DNA of 64,000 nucleotides. It comes from Streptomyces sp. RKAG290. GTDB lineage: Bacteria > Actinomycetota > Actinomycetes > Streptomycetales > Streptomycetaceae. The stretch's first letter is position 1; the number at the start of each line of letters is the position of its first letter. The DNA lies in the NCBI RefSeq assembly GCF_023701695.1, contig NZ_JAJOZC010000001.1:2914001-2978000 (forward strand). Direction: 5' to 3'. The position numbers and the translations under genes are program-made. Below, in pieces: positions 1 through 7,069 of this stretch. A model generated the notes under the pieces. That model made no database searches. It was given only the letters and a program-made list of their open reading frames with translations, and had not been told where the DNA came from.

Positions 1-380
1 CACCAGATCTCGTCGCCGCGCAGCACCGGCGGCAGCCAGCGGGCCCGCTGCTGCGCGGTGCCCTCGGCGGCGACGGTGGGCCCGGCGTGCAGCAGCCCGA
101 CGAAGTTCGCCCCGACGTAGGGCGCCCCGGCCCGCTCCGTCTCCTCCAGGAAGATCAGGTGCTGGGTGGGGGTGGCGCCCCGGCCGCCCGCGTCGACGGG
201 CCAGTGCAGGCCCGCGTAGCCGGCCTCGTACAGCAGCCGCTGCCAGCCGGAGTCGTAGGCCCGCCGTCCCGGCCAGTCGCCGGGGTCCGGCCTCGCGGGC
301 AGCCCGGGGAGCACGGAGGCCAGCCACTCCCGCAGCCGCGCCCGGAACTCCTGCTCCTCCTGCGTGTATGAGAGGTCCAC
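1..380 (-). CDS. acyl-CoA dehydrogenase, N-terminal part (runs off window)
   Basis: The first 126 residues are visible; the gene continues beyond the left edge. The N-terminus reads VDLSYTQEEQEFRARLREWL and contains the alpha-helical N-terminal domain typical of acyl-CoA dehydrogenases (YEAGYAGLHWPVDAGGRG, then EETERAGAPYVGANFVG and GTAQQRARWLPPVLRGDEIW). The family uses FAD to oxidise acyl-CoA thioesters at C2-C3. The GTG at 380-378 lies 7 nt after the stop of the amidohydrolase gene, so the two are cotranscribed. The substrate cannot be told from this fragment; the paired amidohydrolase and the divergent acyl-CoA ligase suggest a catabolic route through CoA thioesters. Confidence 0.85.
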   Translation of the reverse strand, partial: MDLSYTQEEQEFRARLREWLASVLPGLPARPDPGDWPGRRAYDSGWQRLLYEAGYAGLHWPVDAGGRGATPTQHLIFLEETERAGAPYVGANFVGLLHAGPTVAAEGTAQQRARWLPPVLRGDEIW

Positions 381-387
381 CGCGCGC

Positions 388-1581
388 CTACTTGTCGAGG
401 TCCAGGCCGAGCATCCGGATCGCGTTCCCGCGCATCAGTTTGTAGACGGTCTCCTCGTCCAGCCCCTTGACGTGGTCGAGGGCGACCTCCTTGGTGTGCG
501 GGAAGGTCGAGTCGACGTGCGGGTAGTCGGTCTCGAACGTCGCGTTGTCACGCCCCACGACATCGAGCGAGGCGATGCCGTGCTTGTCCCGGAAGAAGCA
601 GCAGAACATCTGCCGGTAGTAGTACGTGGACGGCGGCTCGGGGATCAGGTCACGCACCCCGCCCCAGGCCCGGTGCTCCTCCCAGACGTCGTCGGCGCGC
701 TCCAGGGCGTACGGGATCCAGCCCATCTGGCCCTCGCTGTAGGCGAGCTTGAGCTGCGGGAACTTCACCAGCACTCCGCTGAACAGGAAGTCCATCATCG
801 AGGCCATGGCGTTGTTGAAGGAGAGCGAGGCCTGCACGGCGGGCGGGGCGTCGGGGGAGGCGGCGGGCATCTGCGAACTGGACCCGATGTGCATGTTCAC
901 GACCGTGCCGGTCTCCTGGCAGACGGCGAAGAACGGGTCCCAGTACCCCGTGTGGATCGACGGCAGCCCCAGATAGGTCGGGATCTCCGAGAAGGTGACC
1001 GCCCGCACCCCGCGCGCCGCGTTCCGCCTGATCTCCGCGACAGCGAGATCGATGTCCCAGAGCGGGATGATGCAGAGCGGGATCAGCCGGCCGCCGCTGT
1101 CCCCGCACCACTCCTCGACCATCCAGTCGTTGTAGGCGCGCACGCACGCCAGCGCGACCTCCTTGTCATGGGCTTCCGCGAAGGTCTGCCCGCAGAACCG
1201 CGGGAAGGTGGGGAAGCAGAGGCTCGCCTCCACGTGGTTGAGGTCCATGTCCTTCAGCCGCTCGGCCGGGTCCCAGCAGCCGGGCCGCATCTCCGCCCGG
1301 GTGATCCCCTCCAGCGTCATGTCGTCGCGGTCGAAGCCCACGGCGGCGATGTTCCGCTTGTACGGGAACTTGAGGTCCTCGTAGATCCACCAGTCGGTGG
1401 GCGGCCCGTCCGGGTCCATCGTGATCACGTACTTGCCGGCGGTGTAGGCCAGCTCACCGATGCCCGCGGTCAGCGGCTGCGGCCCGCGCTCGCGGTACTT
1501 GGCGGGCAGCCAGGCCGAGAAGAGGTGCGGCGGCTCGATCACATGGTCGTCGACGCTGACGATCCGAGGCAGTTCCGTCAT
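388..1581 (-). CDS. amidohydrolase family (PF04909-type) protein
   Basis: 397 aa, a normal length for amidohydrolase-2 (ACMSD-like) TIM-barrel metalloenzymes, which hydrolyse or decarboxylate small carboxylic or aromatic substrates. Seen: the N-terminal metal motif SVDDHVIEPP (Asp12/His13), a mid-protein VVNMHIGSSS strand carrying a likely metal His, and a C-terminal ETDYPHVDSTFP segment with the usual late Asp. The ATG at 1581 follows a short leader shared with the divergent acyl-CoA ligase gene. The acyl-CoA dehydrogenase starts 7 nt downstream. In actinomycetes such amidohydrolases often accompany acyl-CoA dehydrogenases and FadD-like ligases in steroid or aromatic-acid catabolism. The exact reaction cannot be assigned from sequence alone. 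Confidence 0.85.
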   Translation of the reverse strand: MTELPRIVSVDDHVIEPPHLFSAWLPAKYRERGPQPLTAGIGELAYTAGKYVITMDPDGPPTDWWIYEDLKFPYKRNIAAVGFDRDDMTLEGITRAEMRPGCWDPAERLKDMDLNHVEASLCFPTFPRFCGQTFAEAHDKEVALACVRAYNDWMVEEWCGDSGGRLIPLCIIPLWDIDLAVAEIRRNAARGVRAVTFSEIPTYLGLPSIHTGYWDPFFAVCQETGTVVNMHIGSSSQMPAASPDAPPAVQASLSFNNAMASMMDFLFSGVLVKFPQLKLAYSEGQMGWIPYALERADDVWEEHRAWGGVRDLIPEPPSTYYYRQMFCCFFRDKHGIASLDVVGRDNATFETDYPHVDSTFPHTKEVALDHVKGLDEETVYKLMRGNAIRMLGLDLDK

Positions 1582-1606
1582 GGTGTCCCCTTCGGCGCAC
1601 GTTTTT

Positions 1607-1621
1607 CTGATGGCCCGTCAG
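1607..1621. promoter_or_regulatory. candidate operator, copy A
   Basis: CTGATGGCCCGTCAG has dyad ends (TCTGA...TCAGA when one flanking base is added on each side). It lies 26 nt upstream of the amidohydrolase ATG and agrees at 12 of 15 positions with the site at 1695-1709. Its size and symmetry suit a TetR-type repressor, but no regulator gene is adjacent in the window. Confidence 0.5.
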
Positions 1622-1694
1622 ATTGACGTCGCCCACAGGCTAGCCCCGCACCCCTGGACCGACAAGGCACAGCGCTCTACGCTCTGCGCACGAT

Positions 1695-1709
1695 CTGACT
1701 ACCCGTCAG
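1695..1709. promoter_or_regulatory. candidate operator, copy B
   Basis: CTGACTACCCGTCAG is a CTGAC-N5-GTCAG inverted repeat, 17 nt before the GTG of the acyl-CoA ligase gene. It shares the CTGA....CCCGTCAG core, in the same orientation, with the site at 1607-1621. The pair sits in the only non-coding stretch between the divergent genes. Confidence 0.5.
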
Positions 1710-1725
1710 CTGTGAGGGGTTCGCC

Positions 1726-3278
1726 GTGAACGAGACCGCACACTCCCTGGGTGCATCGGGCACCTTCTGGGAGCTCATCGAACGCCGTGCCGCGCTGACA
1801 CCGGACCGGCCCTTCCTGATCCAGGACGACCGCACGCTCACCTTCGGCGAGCTGCGGGCCCGCGGCGAGCGGGTGGCGGCCGGGCTGTACGCCATGGGGG
1901 TGCGGCCGGGAAGTGTGGTCGCCTGGCAGCTGCCGACCCGGCTGGAGACGGCACTGCTGTCCTTCGCGCTGACCAGGATCGGCGCGGTACAGACGCCCCT
2001 CATCCCCTTCTACCGCGACCGGGAGATCGGCTTCGCGCTGCGCGAGTCGAAGGCCGAGTTCTTCGCCGTCCCCGGCACCTGGCGCGGCTTCGACCACGCG
2101 GCGATGGCCGGCCGCCTGGCGGTGGAGCTCGAACACCCGCCGCAGGTCTTCGAGGCGTACGGGACGCTCCCGGACGGCGACCCGGCGATCCTGCCCCCGC
2201 CGCCGGCCGACGGCACGCCGGTGCGCTGGATCTACTGGACCTCGGGCACCACATCCGACCCGAAGGGCGTCCTGCACACCGACCGCAGCCTGATCGCGGG
2301 CGGCTCCTGCCTCGCCCACGCGCTGCACCTGTCGGCCGACGACACCGGCTCGATGGCCTTCCCGTTCGCCCATGTCGCCGGGCCGGACTACTCGGTGATG
2401 CTGCTGCTGTACGGCTTCCCCGCGGTGCTGTTCGAGCACTTCGCGATGCCGGACGCCTTGGCGGGCTACTGGCGCCACGGGGTCACTGTCGCGGGCGGCT
2501 CCACGGCGTTCTACTCGATGTTCCTGACCGAGCAGCGCAAGGCCCCGGACGTCCGGCTGATCCCCACACTCCGCCTGCTGGCGGGGGGCGGCGCACCCAA
2601 ACCCCCGAGATCTACCACTCGGTGGTGCGCGAGATGGGCGTCCAGCTCACCCACGGGTACGGCATGACCGAGGTCCCCATGATCACGATGGGCTCCCCGG
2701 ACGACACGCCGGCACAGCTCGCCGAGACGGAGGGGCGGCCCCCCGAGGGCATGGAGATACGGATCACCGACGAGGAGGGCAAGCCGCTGCCGTACGGGAC
2801 GGACGGCGAGGTACGGCTACGGGGCGAGGCCGTCTGCCGGGGCTACCTGAACCCGGCCGCGTCCGACACGGCCTTCGACGCGGAGGGGTTCCTGATCACC
2901 GGCGATGTCGGGCACCTCAGGCCGAGCGGGCACCTGGTGCTCACCGGCCGGCTGAAGGACATCATCATCCGCAAGGGCGAGAACATCTCGGCGAAGGAGA
3001 TAGAGGACCTCCTGGCCCGCCACCCCGGCATCGGCGACGCGGCGGTGATAGGCCTCCCGGACGAGGAGCGCGGCGAACGCGTCTGCGCGGTGGTGGAACA
3101 GCCCGCGGGCGCCGCGCCACTGTCCCTGCCCGAGCTCACGGCCTACCTGCGCGGGGAGGGCCTCTCCGTCCACAAACTCCCGGAACAACTGGAGGTGGTG
3201 GACGCGCTCCCCCGCAACGAGGCCCTGCGGAAGGTACTGAAGTACCGGCTACGGGAGCGGTTCGCGGGGCGTTCGTGA
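1726..3278 (+). pseudogene. AMP-dependent acyl-CoA synthetase (FadD-like), frameshifted
   Basis: Two overlapping frames together encode a complete ~517-aa ANL-superfamily ligase (fatty or cyclic acid + ATP + CoA to acyl-CoA). Frame 1 (from GTG 1726, SD GAGGGG) carries the P-loop YWTSGTTSDPKGVLHT and runs to LLAGGGAPKPP. Frame 2 resumes with EIYHSVVREMG, then HGYGMTE (A5) and the hinge/A8 region LTGRLKDIIIRKGENIS, ending at 3278. The break is at the C5 run 2602-2606: one extra C would restore KPPEIYHS. Apart from that base no part of the protein is missing, so a sequencing undercall is likelier than a dead gene. It is divergent from the amidohydrolase/acyl-CoA dehydrogenase pair and probably acts in the same pathway. 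Confidence 0.8.
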
Positions 3279-3296
3279 GCTTGCCCGGCCCCGGGC

Positions 3297-3740
3297 TCGG
3301 GGTTCCGTCCTCAATCGCCGGACGGGCTTGGAGTGGCGTCGGGTGCCCCGTGGGGGGTGCGCTGTGTTCGGTGGGTGGTGGTCCGGTGCCCCTCCGGGGC
3401 GTCTCCTCAAACGACGAACGTTCCGCCGCAACGCAAGGGGACCCGGGTATCTGTTCGTCGTCCTGCGGGGACTCCCCTGCACGGCCCCGAACCGGCCGTC
3501 CCGCGTCTGCGACGGTCATTGGGGCCGGTGTGCAGACGCGACCGATACAGGGGGTGGGGACGTGCAGGGGAGTCCCCGCAGGAAATGGCGTAGGACCCGG
3601 GTCCCTCGCGGACCCGGGCGAACACGCCATTTCTGAGGAGACGCCCCGGAGGGGCACCCCCCCACCCACCGGGCACAGCGCACCCCACGGGGCAACCCGC
3701 GCAACTCAAGCCCGTCCGGCGATTGAGGACGGAACCCCGA
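3297..3740. repeat. 444-bp near-perfect palindrome (two inverted copies of a Streptomyces intergenic repeat)
   Basis: The outer arms 3297-3329 and 3708-3740 are a perfect 33-bp inverted repeat containing the motif CGTCCTCAATCGCCGGACGG. Further in, a long imperfect arm continues (for example GTGCCCCTCCGGGGCGTCTC near 3388 and its complement near 3640). A perfect 23-bp pair follows at 3461-3483/3561-3583, and a 9-bp pair at 3502-3510/3532-3540. All are centred near 3520. It fills the gap between the convergent acyl-CoA ligase and EF-hand genes. A related fragment lies at 22508-22534. Open frames inside it show no protein-like features. Confidence 0.85.
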
Positions 3741-3791
3741 ACCAAGGGGACCCCGCAGCCACGGCACCCACCCCGCCCGCCCGGCCGAGGG

Positions 3792-4313
3792 CTACGCGTC
3801 GGGCTCGATCACAGTGAAGTACGCGGCGAACGCCGCCACCGCGTCCGCCTCCGCGATCCGCCCGTCCCGGTCCGCGTCCAGGCTCTGCGCAGCGAACGCC
3901 GCCGCGTCCGGGCTCGCGCCCAGGACGCCCAGCGCCCGTTCCACGGCCGGCACCGCGGCCGCCCCGTCGTTCTCCTGGTCGGCCACGGCGATCGCGGCGC
4001 GCAGGAAGGGGCGGGCGATCTCCGCGAAGCGCTCGGGGTTGTCACGCAGCCGTTTCACCGCGCTGCCCACGAACTCCTCGCGGGTGACGCGCTGGTCCCC
4101 GTCGACGTCGGCGATGCCCGCCATGCCCTGCCAGAATGCCTCGGCCCCGCTGTAGAGAGCCTGGCCCTTGTCGCAACGGGCCGTCGTACCGAACTCGGTG
4201 AGCAGACGGGCCGCGGCGGCGTTGAAATCCGCGCGATCGATGTACCCGTTGCCGTCCTGGTCGAAGGCGGCGAAACGGAAGGCGATCTTGCGCTCATACT
4301 CTGCGCTGTCCAT
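3792..4313 (-). CDS. EF-hand calcium-binding protein (calerythrin-like)
   Basis: 173 aa from ATG 4313 (MDSAEYERK), the usual size of calerythrin-type four-EF-hand proteins. Loops seen: DQDGNGYIDRAD (residues 18-29, canonical), DVDGDQRVTREE (canonical), DQENDGAAAVPA (degenerate, no acidic residue at position 12) and DADRDGRIAEAD (canonical apart from Asp at position 12). So three of four sites look able to bind calcium. No signal peptide, so it is cytoplasmic, probably a calcium buffer or sensor. An in-frame GTG at 4364 would add 17 residues; neither start has a clear Shine-Dalgarno sequence. Its 3' end abuts the giant palindrome. Confidence 0.85.
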   Translation of the reverse strand: MDSAEYERKIAFRFAAFDQDGNGYIDRADFNAAAARLLTEFGTTARCDKGQALYSGAEAFWQGMAGIADVDGDQRVTREEFVGSAVKRLRDNPERFAEIARPFLRAAIAVADQENDGAAAVPAVERALGVLGASPDAAAFAAQSLDADRDGRIAEADAVAAFAAYFTVIEPDA

Positions 4314-4418
4314 GCGGGGAGCGTACGACGCCCACAGGGGTCCCGTGTCACTTACGTGCTTCACCGGTGTGACAACCCGGTATTAACGACAGCACCGACC
4401 GGCCTCCGAGCAGGCGTT

Positions 4419-4793
4419 TCAGGCCGAGAGCGGCTGGGCCTCGTCGTCCACGGCGGAATCCCAGTCGGGGTACACCTCGAACAGCCGACGCACGCCGAGC
4501 GCCGCGAGCACCCGGTTGACGTGAGAGCCCTCCTCCGCGCCCCGGGCGGGCAGGATCAGCCGCAGCCGGCCCCCGCAGGAGCGCATCAGCCGGCGCGAGG
4601 CGATCAGCACACCGACACCGCTGGAGTCGCAGAACAGGACCTCGGAGAGATCGAGCACGACATCGTGGCAGCCGACGGCGACCGCGTCGTGGACGGACTG
4701 GCGGACAACAGGCGCGGTCACCAGGTCCAGTTCGCCGCAAATATGCAGAACGGTCCATACGCCCCGTTCGGTCTCGGCCACTTTCAGTGTCAC
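4419..4793 (-). CDS. STAS-domain anti-sigma factor antagonist
   Basis: 124 aa from the GTG at 4793, chosen because GAGAGG lies ~9 nt upstream; an open frame to 4892 would add an unlikely basic extension. It is a single STAS domain of SpoIIAA/RsbV type: HICGELDLVTAPVVRQSV, then VVLDLSEVLFCDSSGVGVLI with the conserved DSSG, whose first Ser is the phosphorylation site in this family. Such proteins bind an anti-sigma kinase to release a sigma factor. No RsbW-like kinase is adjacent. The sigma-factor gene at 5097 is divergent, but ECF factors are not usually governed by STAS proteins, so the link is only positional. Confidence 0.88.
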   Translation of the reverse strand: MTLKVAETERGVWTVLHICGELDLVTAPVVRQSVHDAVAVGCHDVVLDLSEVLFCDSSGVGVLIASRRLMRSCGGRLRLILPARGAEEGSHVNRVLAALGVRRLFEVYPDWDSAVDDEAQPLSA

Positions 4794-5096
4794 GCGACTG
4801 GGCCTCTCGTTCCGGGGATCCCGGCGGATTCCAGCGATCCGGAAGTTTGCGTTCCTCCTCGCGGCTGCCCAGGGCCAACCACCATGAAACACCGCCTTCC
4901 CCAGGAAGGCCCAGAAGGGTTTACGGCAGAAATGATCACTTCAGGTCCGATTCGGCCGTCGAGGTGCGCCGCATTCCCTACCATCCAGGGCGTTCCCGGG
5001 GACGTACTTGCCGCAAAAGGGCGTGCGTGGTCAGTGCATCCGACTACATTCGATGTGACGAGGGGTACAGGTCGAGGGGCACAGGCTGGGGGTCTC

Positions 5097-5693
5097 ATGG
5101 CTAAAAACGCACCACCCCGCTGGGACCGCAAGATGCAGCAGCGGCTCGCACGCGGTGAGGCGGCCGCCCTCGGCGAGCTCTACGACCGGTTCGCCGCGCT
5201 CGTGCACAGCCAGGCCCACCGGATGCTCGACGACGAGAGCGCCGCGGACCTGGTGACCCGCGAGGTCTTCGGGTTCGTGTGGGAGAACCCCGACGCCTAC
5301 GACCCCAAGCAGGGCTCCATGCGCTCCTGGGTGGCCCGGCTCACCCATCGCCAGTCCGTGCAGCGGCTGCGCAGTACCGCCGTCACGACGCCGGACGGGG
5401 ACGAGGAGGACGGCGGGGCCCGCGCGGACCCGGCCGAGCTGGAGGAGCGGGTGCGCCGCGCCACCGCAGCGGCCCGCGCCGACTACATCGTCGCCTCCAT
5501 GCCCGCGCCGCTGCGGGCCGCGCTGGAGCTCGCGTACATCCAGCGCCGGGACTACCGGCAGACCGCGGCCGACCTCGGCGTCACCGAGGACGAGGCCCGG
5601 CGCAGGCTGCGGCTGGGGCTGCAGCTGCTGTCCACCGCCCACACCCGGCCGCTGGAGGGCTCCTCGCCGCCCGGATACGGACGGCCGCTGTGA
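5097..5693 (+). CDS. ECF-type RNA polymerase sigma factor
   Basis: 198 aa. The ATG at 5097 follows GGGGG. Region 2: LYDRFAALVHSQAHRMLDDE and TREVFGFVWENPDAYDPKQG with SMRSWVARLTHRQSVQRLR. Region 4: ALELAYIQRRDYRQTAADLG followed by a VTEDEARRRLRLGLQLL recognition helix. Family role: core RNA polymerase binding and recognition of a dedicated promoter. The next gene overlaps the stop codon by 4 nt (GTGA) and has an anti-sigma zinc-finger motif, so the pair should form a sigma/anti-sigma module. No obvious autoregulated -35/-10 could be assigned in 4894-5096, which holds no gene. Confidence 0.85.
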   Translation: MAKNAPPRWDRKMQQRLARGEAAALGELYDRFAALVHSQAHRMLDDESAADLVTREVFGFVWENPDAYDPKQGSMRSWVARLTHRQSVQRLRSTAVTTPDGDEEDGGARADPAELEERVRRATAAARADYIVASMPAPLRAALELAYIQRRDYRQTAADLGVTEDEARRRLRLGLQLLSTAHTRPLEGSSPPGYGRPL

Positions 5694-7057
5694 ACGACGA
5701 CGCGGACGGGTGCGAGGGAGACGGGCGGGACGACGAGGTGCGGGGCGCCCGTCGCATACCGGGCCCGCGGGCCGCCGCGGACGACCTCGACATGGGTCAC
5801 GTCACCCTGCCGCCACCACCCGCACCCCAGCAGCCGGAAGCCGTACCGCCGCAGCCGGAAGCGACCGTTGACCATCCGGGGCGGTCCGAGCAGTCCGATC
5901 CGCCCGGCCACCCGGGCCCGCCGGCCCTGGTGCTGCCGCACCGCGTCCTGAAGGCCCTGCTCGGCGCCTGGGCGCTGGCCGCCTGCTCCGCCGAGGAGAC
6001 CGAGGCCGTCGAGGCGCACCTCACGGAGTGCGCCCCCTGCGCGGACGAGGCCCTGCGGCTGCGCGACGCGGTCGGCCTGCTGCACGCCGACGGCAGCCTG
6101 GACCTCGATCCGCTGCTCAGGACCCGGGTGCTGGAGAACTGCCTGAGCCGCCGGCCGGCGAAGATCCCGGTACCGGACTGGGCGTCCCCGTACGACGCGG
6201 AGACGGCCCGGCTCGATGCGCTGCTGCGGGACATCGGCTCCTCGGAGTGGCACGCGCCGGTGCGGCTGAAGTGGTTCGAGGGCGAGCGCGCGGTGAACCG
6301 CAAGACGACGGTCGCCGGGGTCATCGGTCACCTCATGACCGTCGACGGTCTGATCAGCAGCGCCCTCGGCCTCGACGACCCGCTCGCCGACAGCGTCCCG
6401 GGCACCCCGCGCCGCTCCCCGGGGCTGCCGCTCACCCCCACCGCGCGCACCGAGACGTACTGGTCGTCCGCCCGGCGGCCGCCCACCCGTACCGTCCGCG
6501 AACCGTGGCGCGACCAGAGCCACGCCCTCATCCGCACCGTGTCCTTCGCCGGCCGCGGCGTCGCTGATCTCTCCGTCTCCTACGGCGACTTCGCACTGCC
6601 GCTGCGGGACGCCCTGCTGGACCGGGCCTTCGAGTGCTGGGTGCACGGCGGCGACATCGCGGACGCGGTCGACTACCCGTACGAGGCGCCTTCGGCGGCC
6701 CACCTCAACCGGATGATCGACCTGGCGGCCCGGCTGCTGCCGGCCGCGCTGGCCGAGCGGCGGCGGGCCGGGCTCGCCGGGCCGGCCCGCCATCTGGTGA
6801 CGGCCGGCTCCCCGGGCCGCTCGCTCCATCTGGAGGTCGAGGGCTCGGGCGGCGGCAACTGGTACATCGCGCTGGACTCCCCCGCCGCGCTCGGCTCCCC
6901 CGACCACACGGTGGCGCAGGTCGCCCTGGACGGCACGGAGTTCTGCCAGCTGGTGGCCGGCCATGTGCCGCCCGTGGAAGCGGCGGCCGGTCAGCGCGGG
7001 GACCGCGAGGCCATCCGGGACGTGCTCTTCGCGGCGGCCTCGCTCAGCCGGCTCTGA
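5690..7057 (+). CDS. zinc-finger anti-sigma domain fused to maleylpyruvate isomerase-like (MDMPI_N) domain
   Basis: 455 aa. GTG at 5690 overlaps the sigma gene stop. Residues 1-80 are Pro-rich and disordered. Residues 84-125 form an anti-sigma zinc-binding domain with H110-L-T-E-C114-A-P-C117, the HxxxCxxC signature, and C99 upstream. Residues ~190-455 match the mycothiol-dependent maleylpyruvate isomerase N-terminal fold (GVIGHLMTVDGLISSALG; DRAFECWVHGGDIADAVDYP). No transmembrane segment, so it is a cytosolic anti-sigma factor. The zinc site together with a mycothiol-linked domain suggests thiol/redox sensing; this is inference. Its convergent neighbour helR begins 12 nt beyond its stop. 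Confidence 0.85.
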   Translation: MNDDADGCEGDGRDDEVRGARRIPGPRAAADDLDMGHVTLPPPPAPQQPEAVPPQPEATVDHPGRSEQSDPPGHPGPPALVLPHRVLKALLGAWALAACSAEETEAVEAHLTECAPCADEALRLRDAVGLLHADGSLDLDPLLRTRVLENCLSRRPAKIPVPDWASPYDAETARLDALLRDIGSSEWHAPVRLKWFEGERAVNRKTTVAGVIGHLMTVDGLISSALGLDDPLADSVPGTPRRSPGLPLTPTARTETYWSSARRPPTRTVREPWRDQSHALIRTVSFAGRGVADLSVSYGDFALPLRDALLDRAFECWVHGGDIADAVDYPYEAPSAAHLNRMIDLAARLLPAALAERRRAGLAGPARHLVTAGSPGRSLHLEVEGSGGGNWYIALDSPAALGSPDHTVAQVALDGTEFCQLVAGHVPPVEAAAGQRGDREAIRDVLFAAASLSRL

Positions 7058-7069
7058 GCCGACCGCGCC

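Noticed and set aside
3275..3817. Several overlapping open frames of 77-180 codons on both strands
   Set aside because: They mirror one another because the DNA is a giant palindrome; none has family motifs or a suitable SD.
3723..5693. A 656-codon open frame running into the sigma-factor gene
   Set aside because: Only the part from ATG 5097 has coding features and an SD; upstream it runs antisense through the EF-hand and STAS genes.
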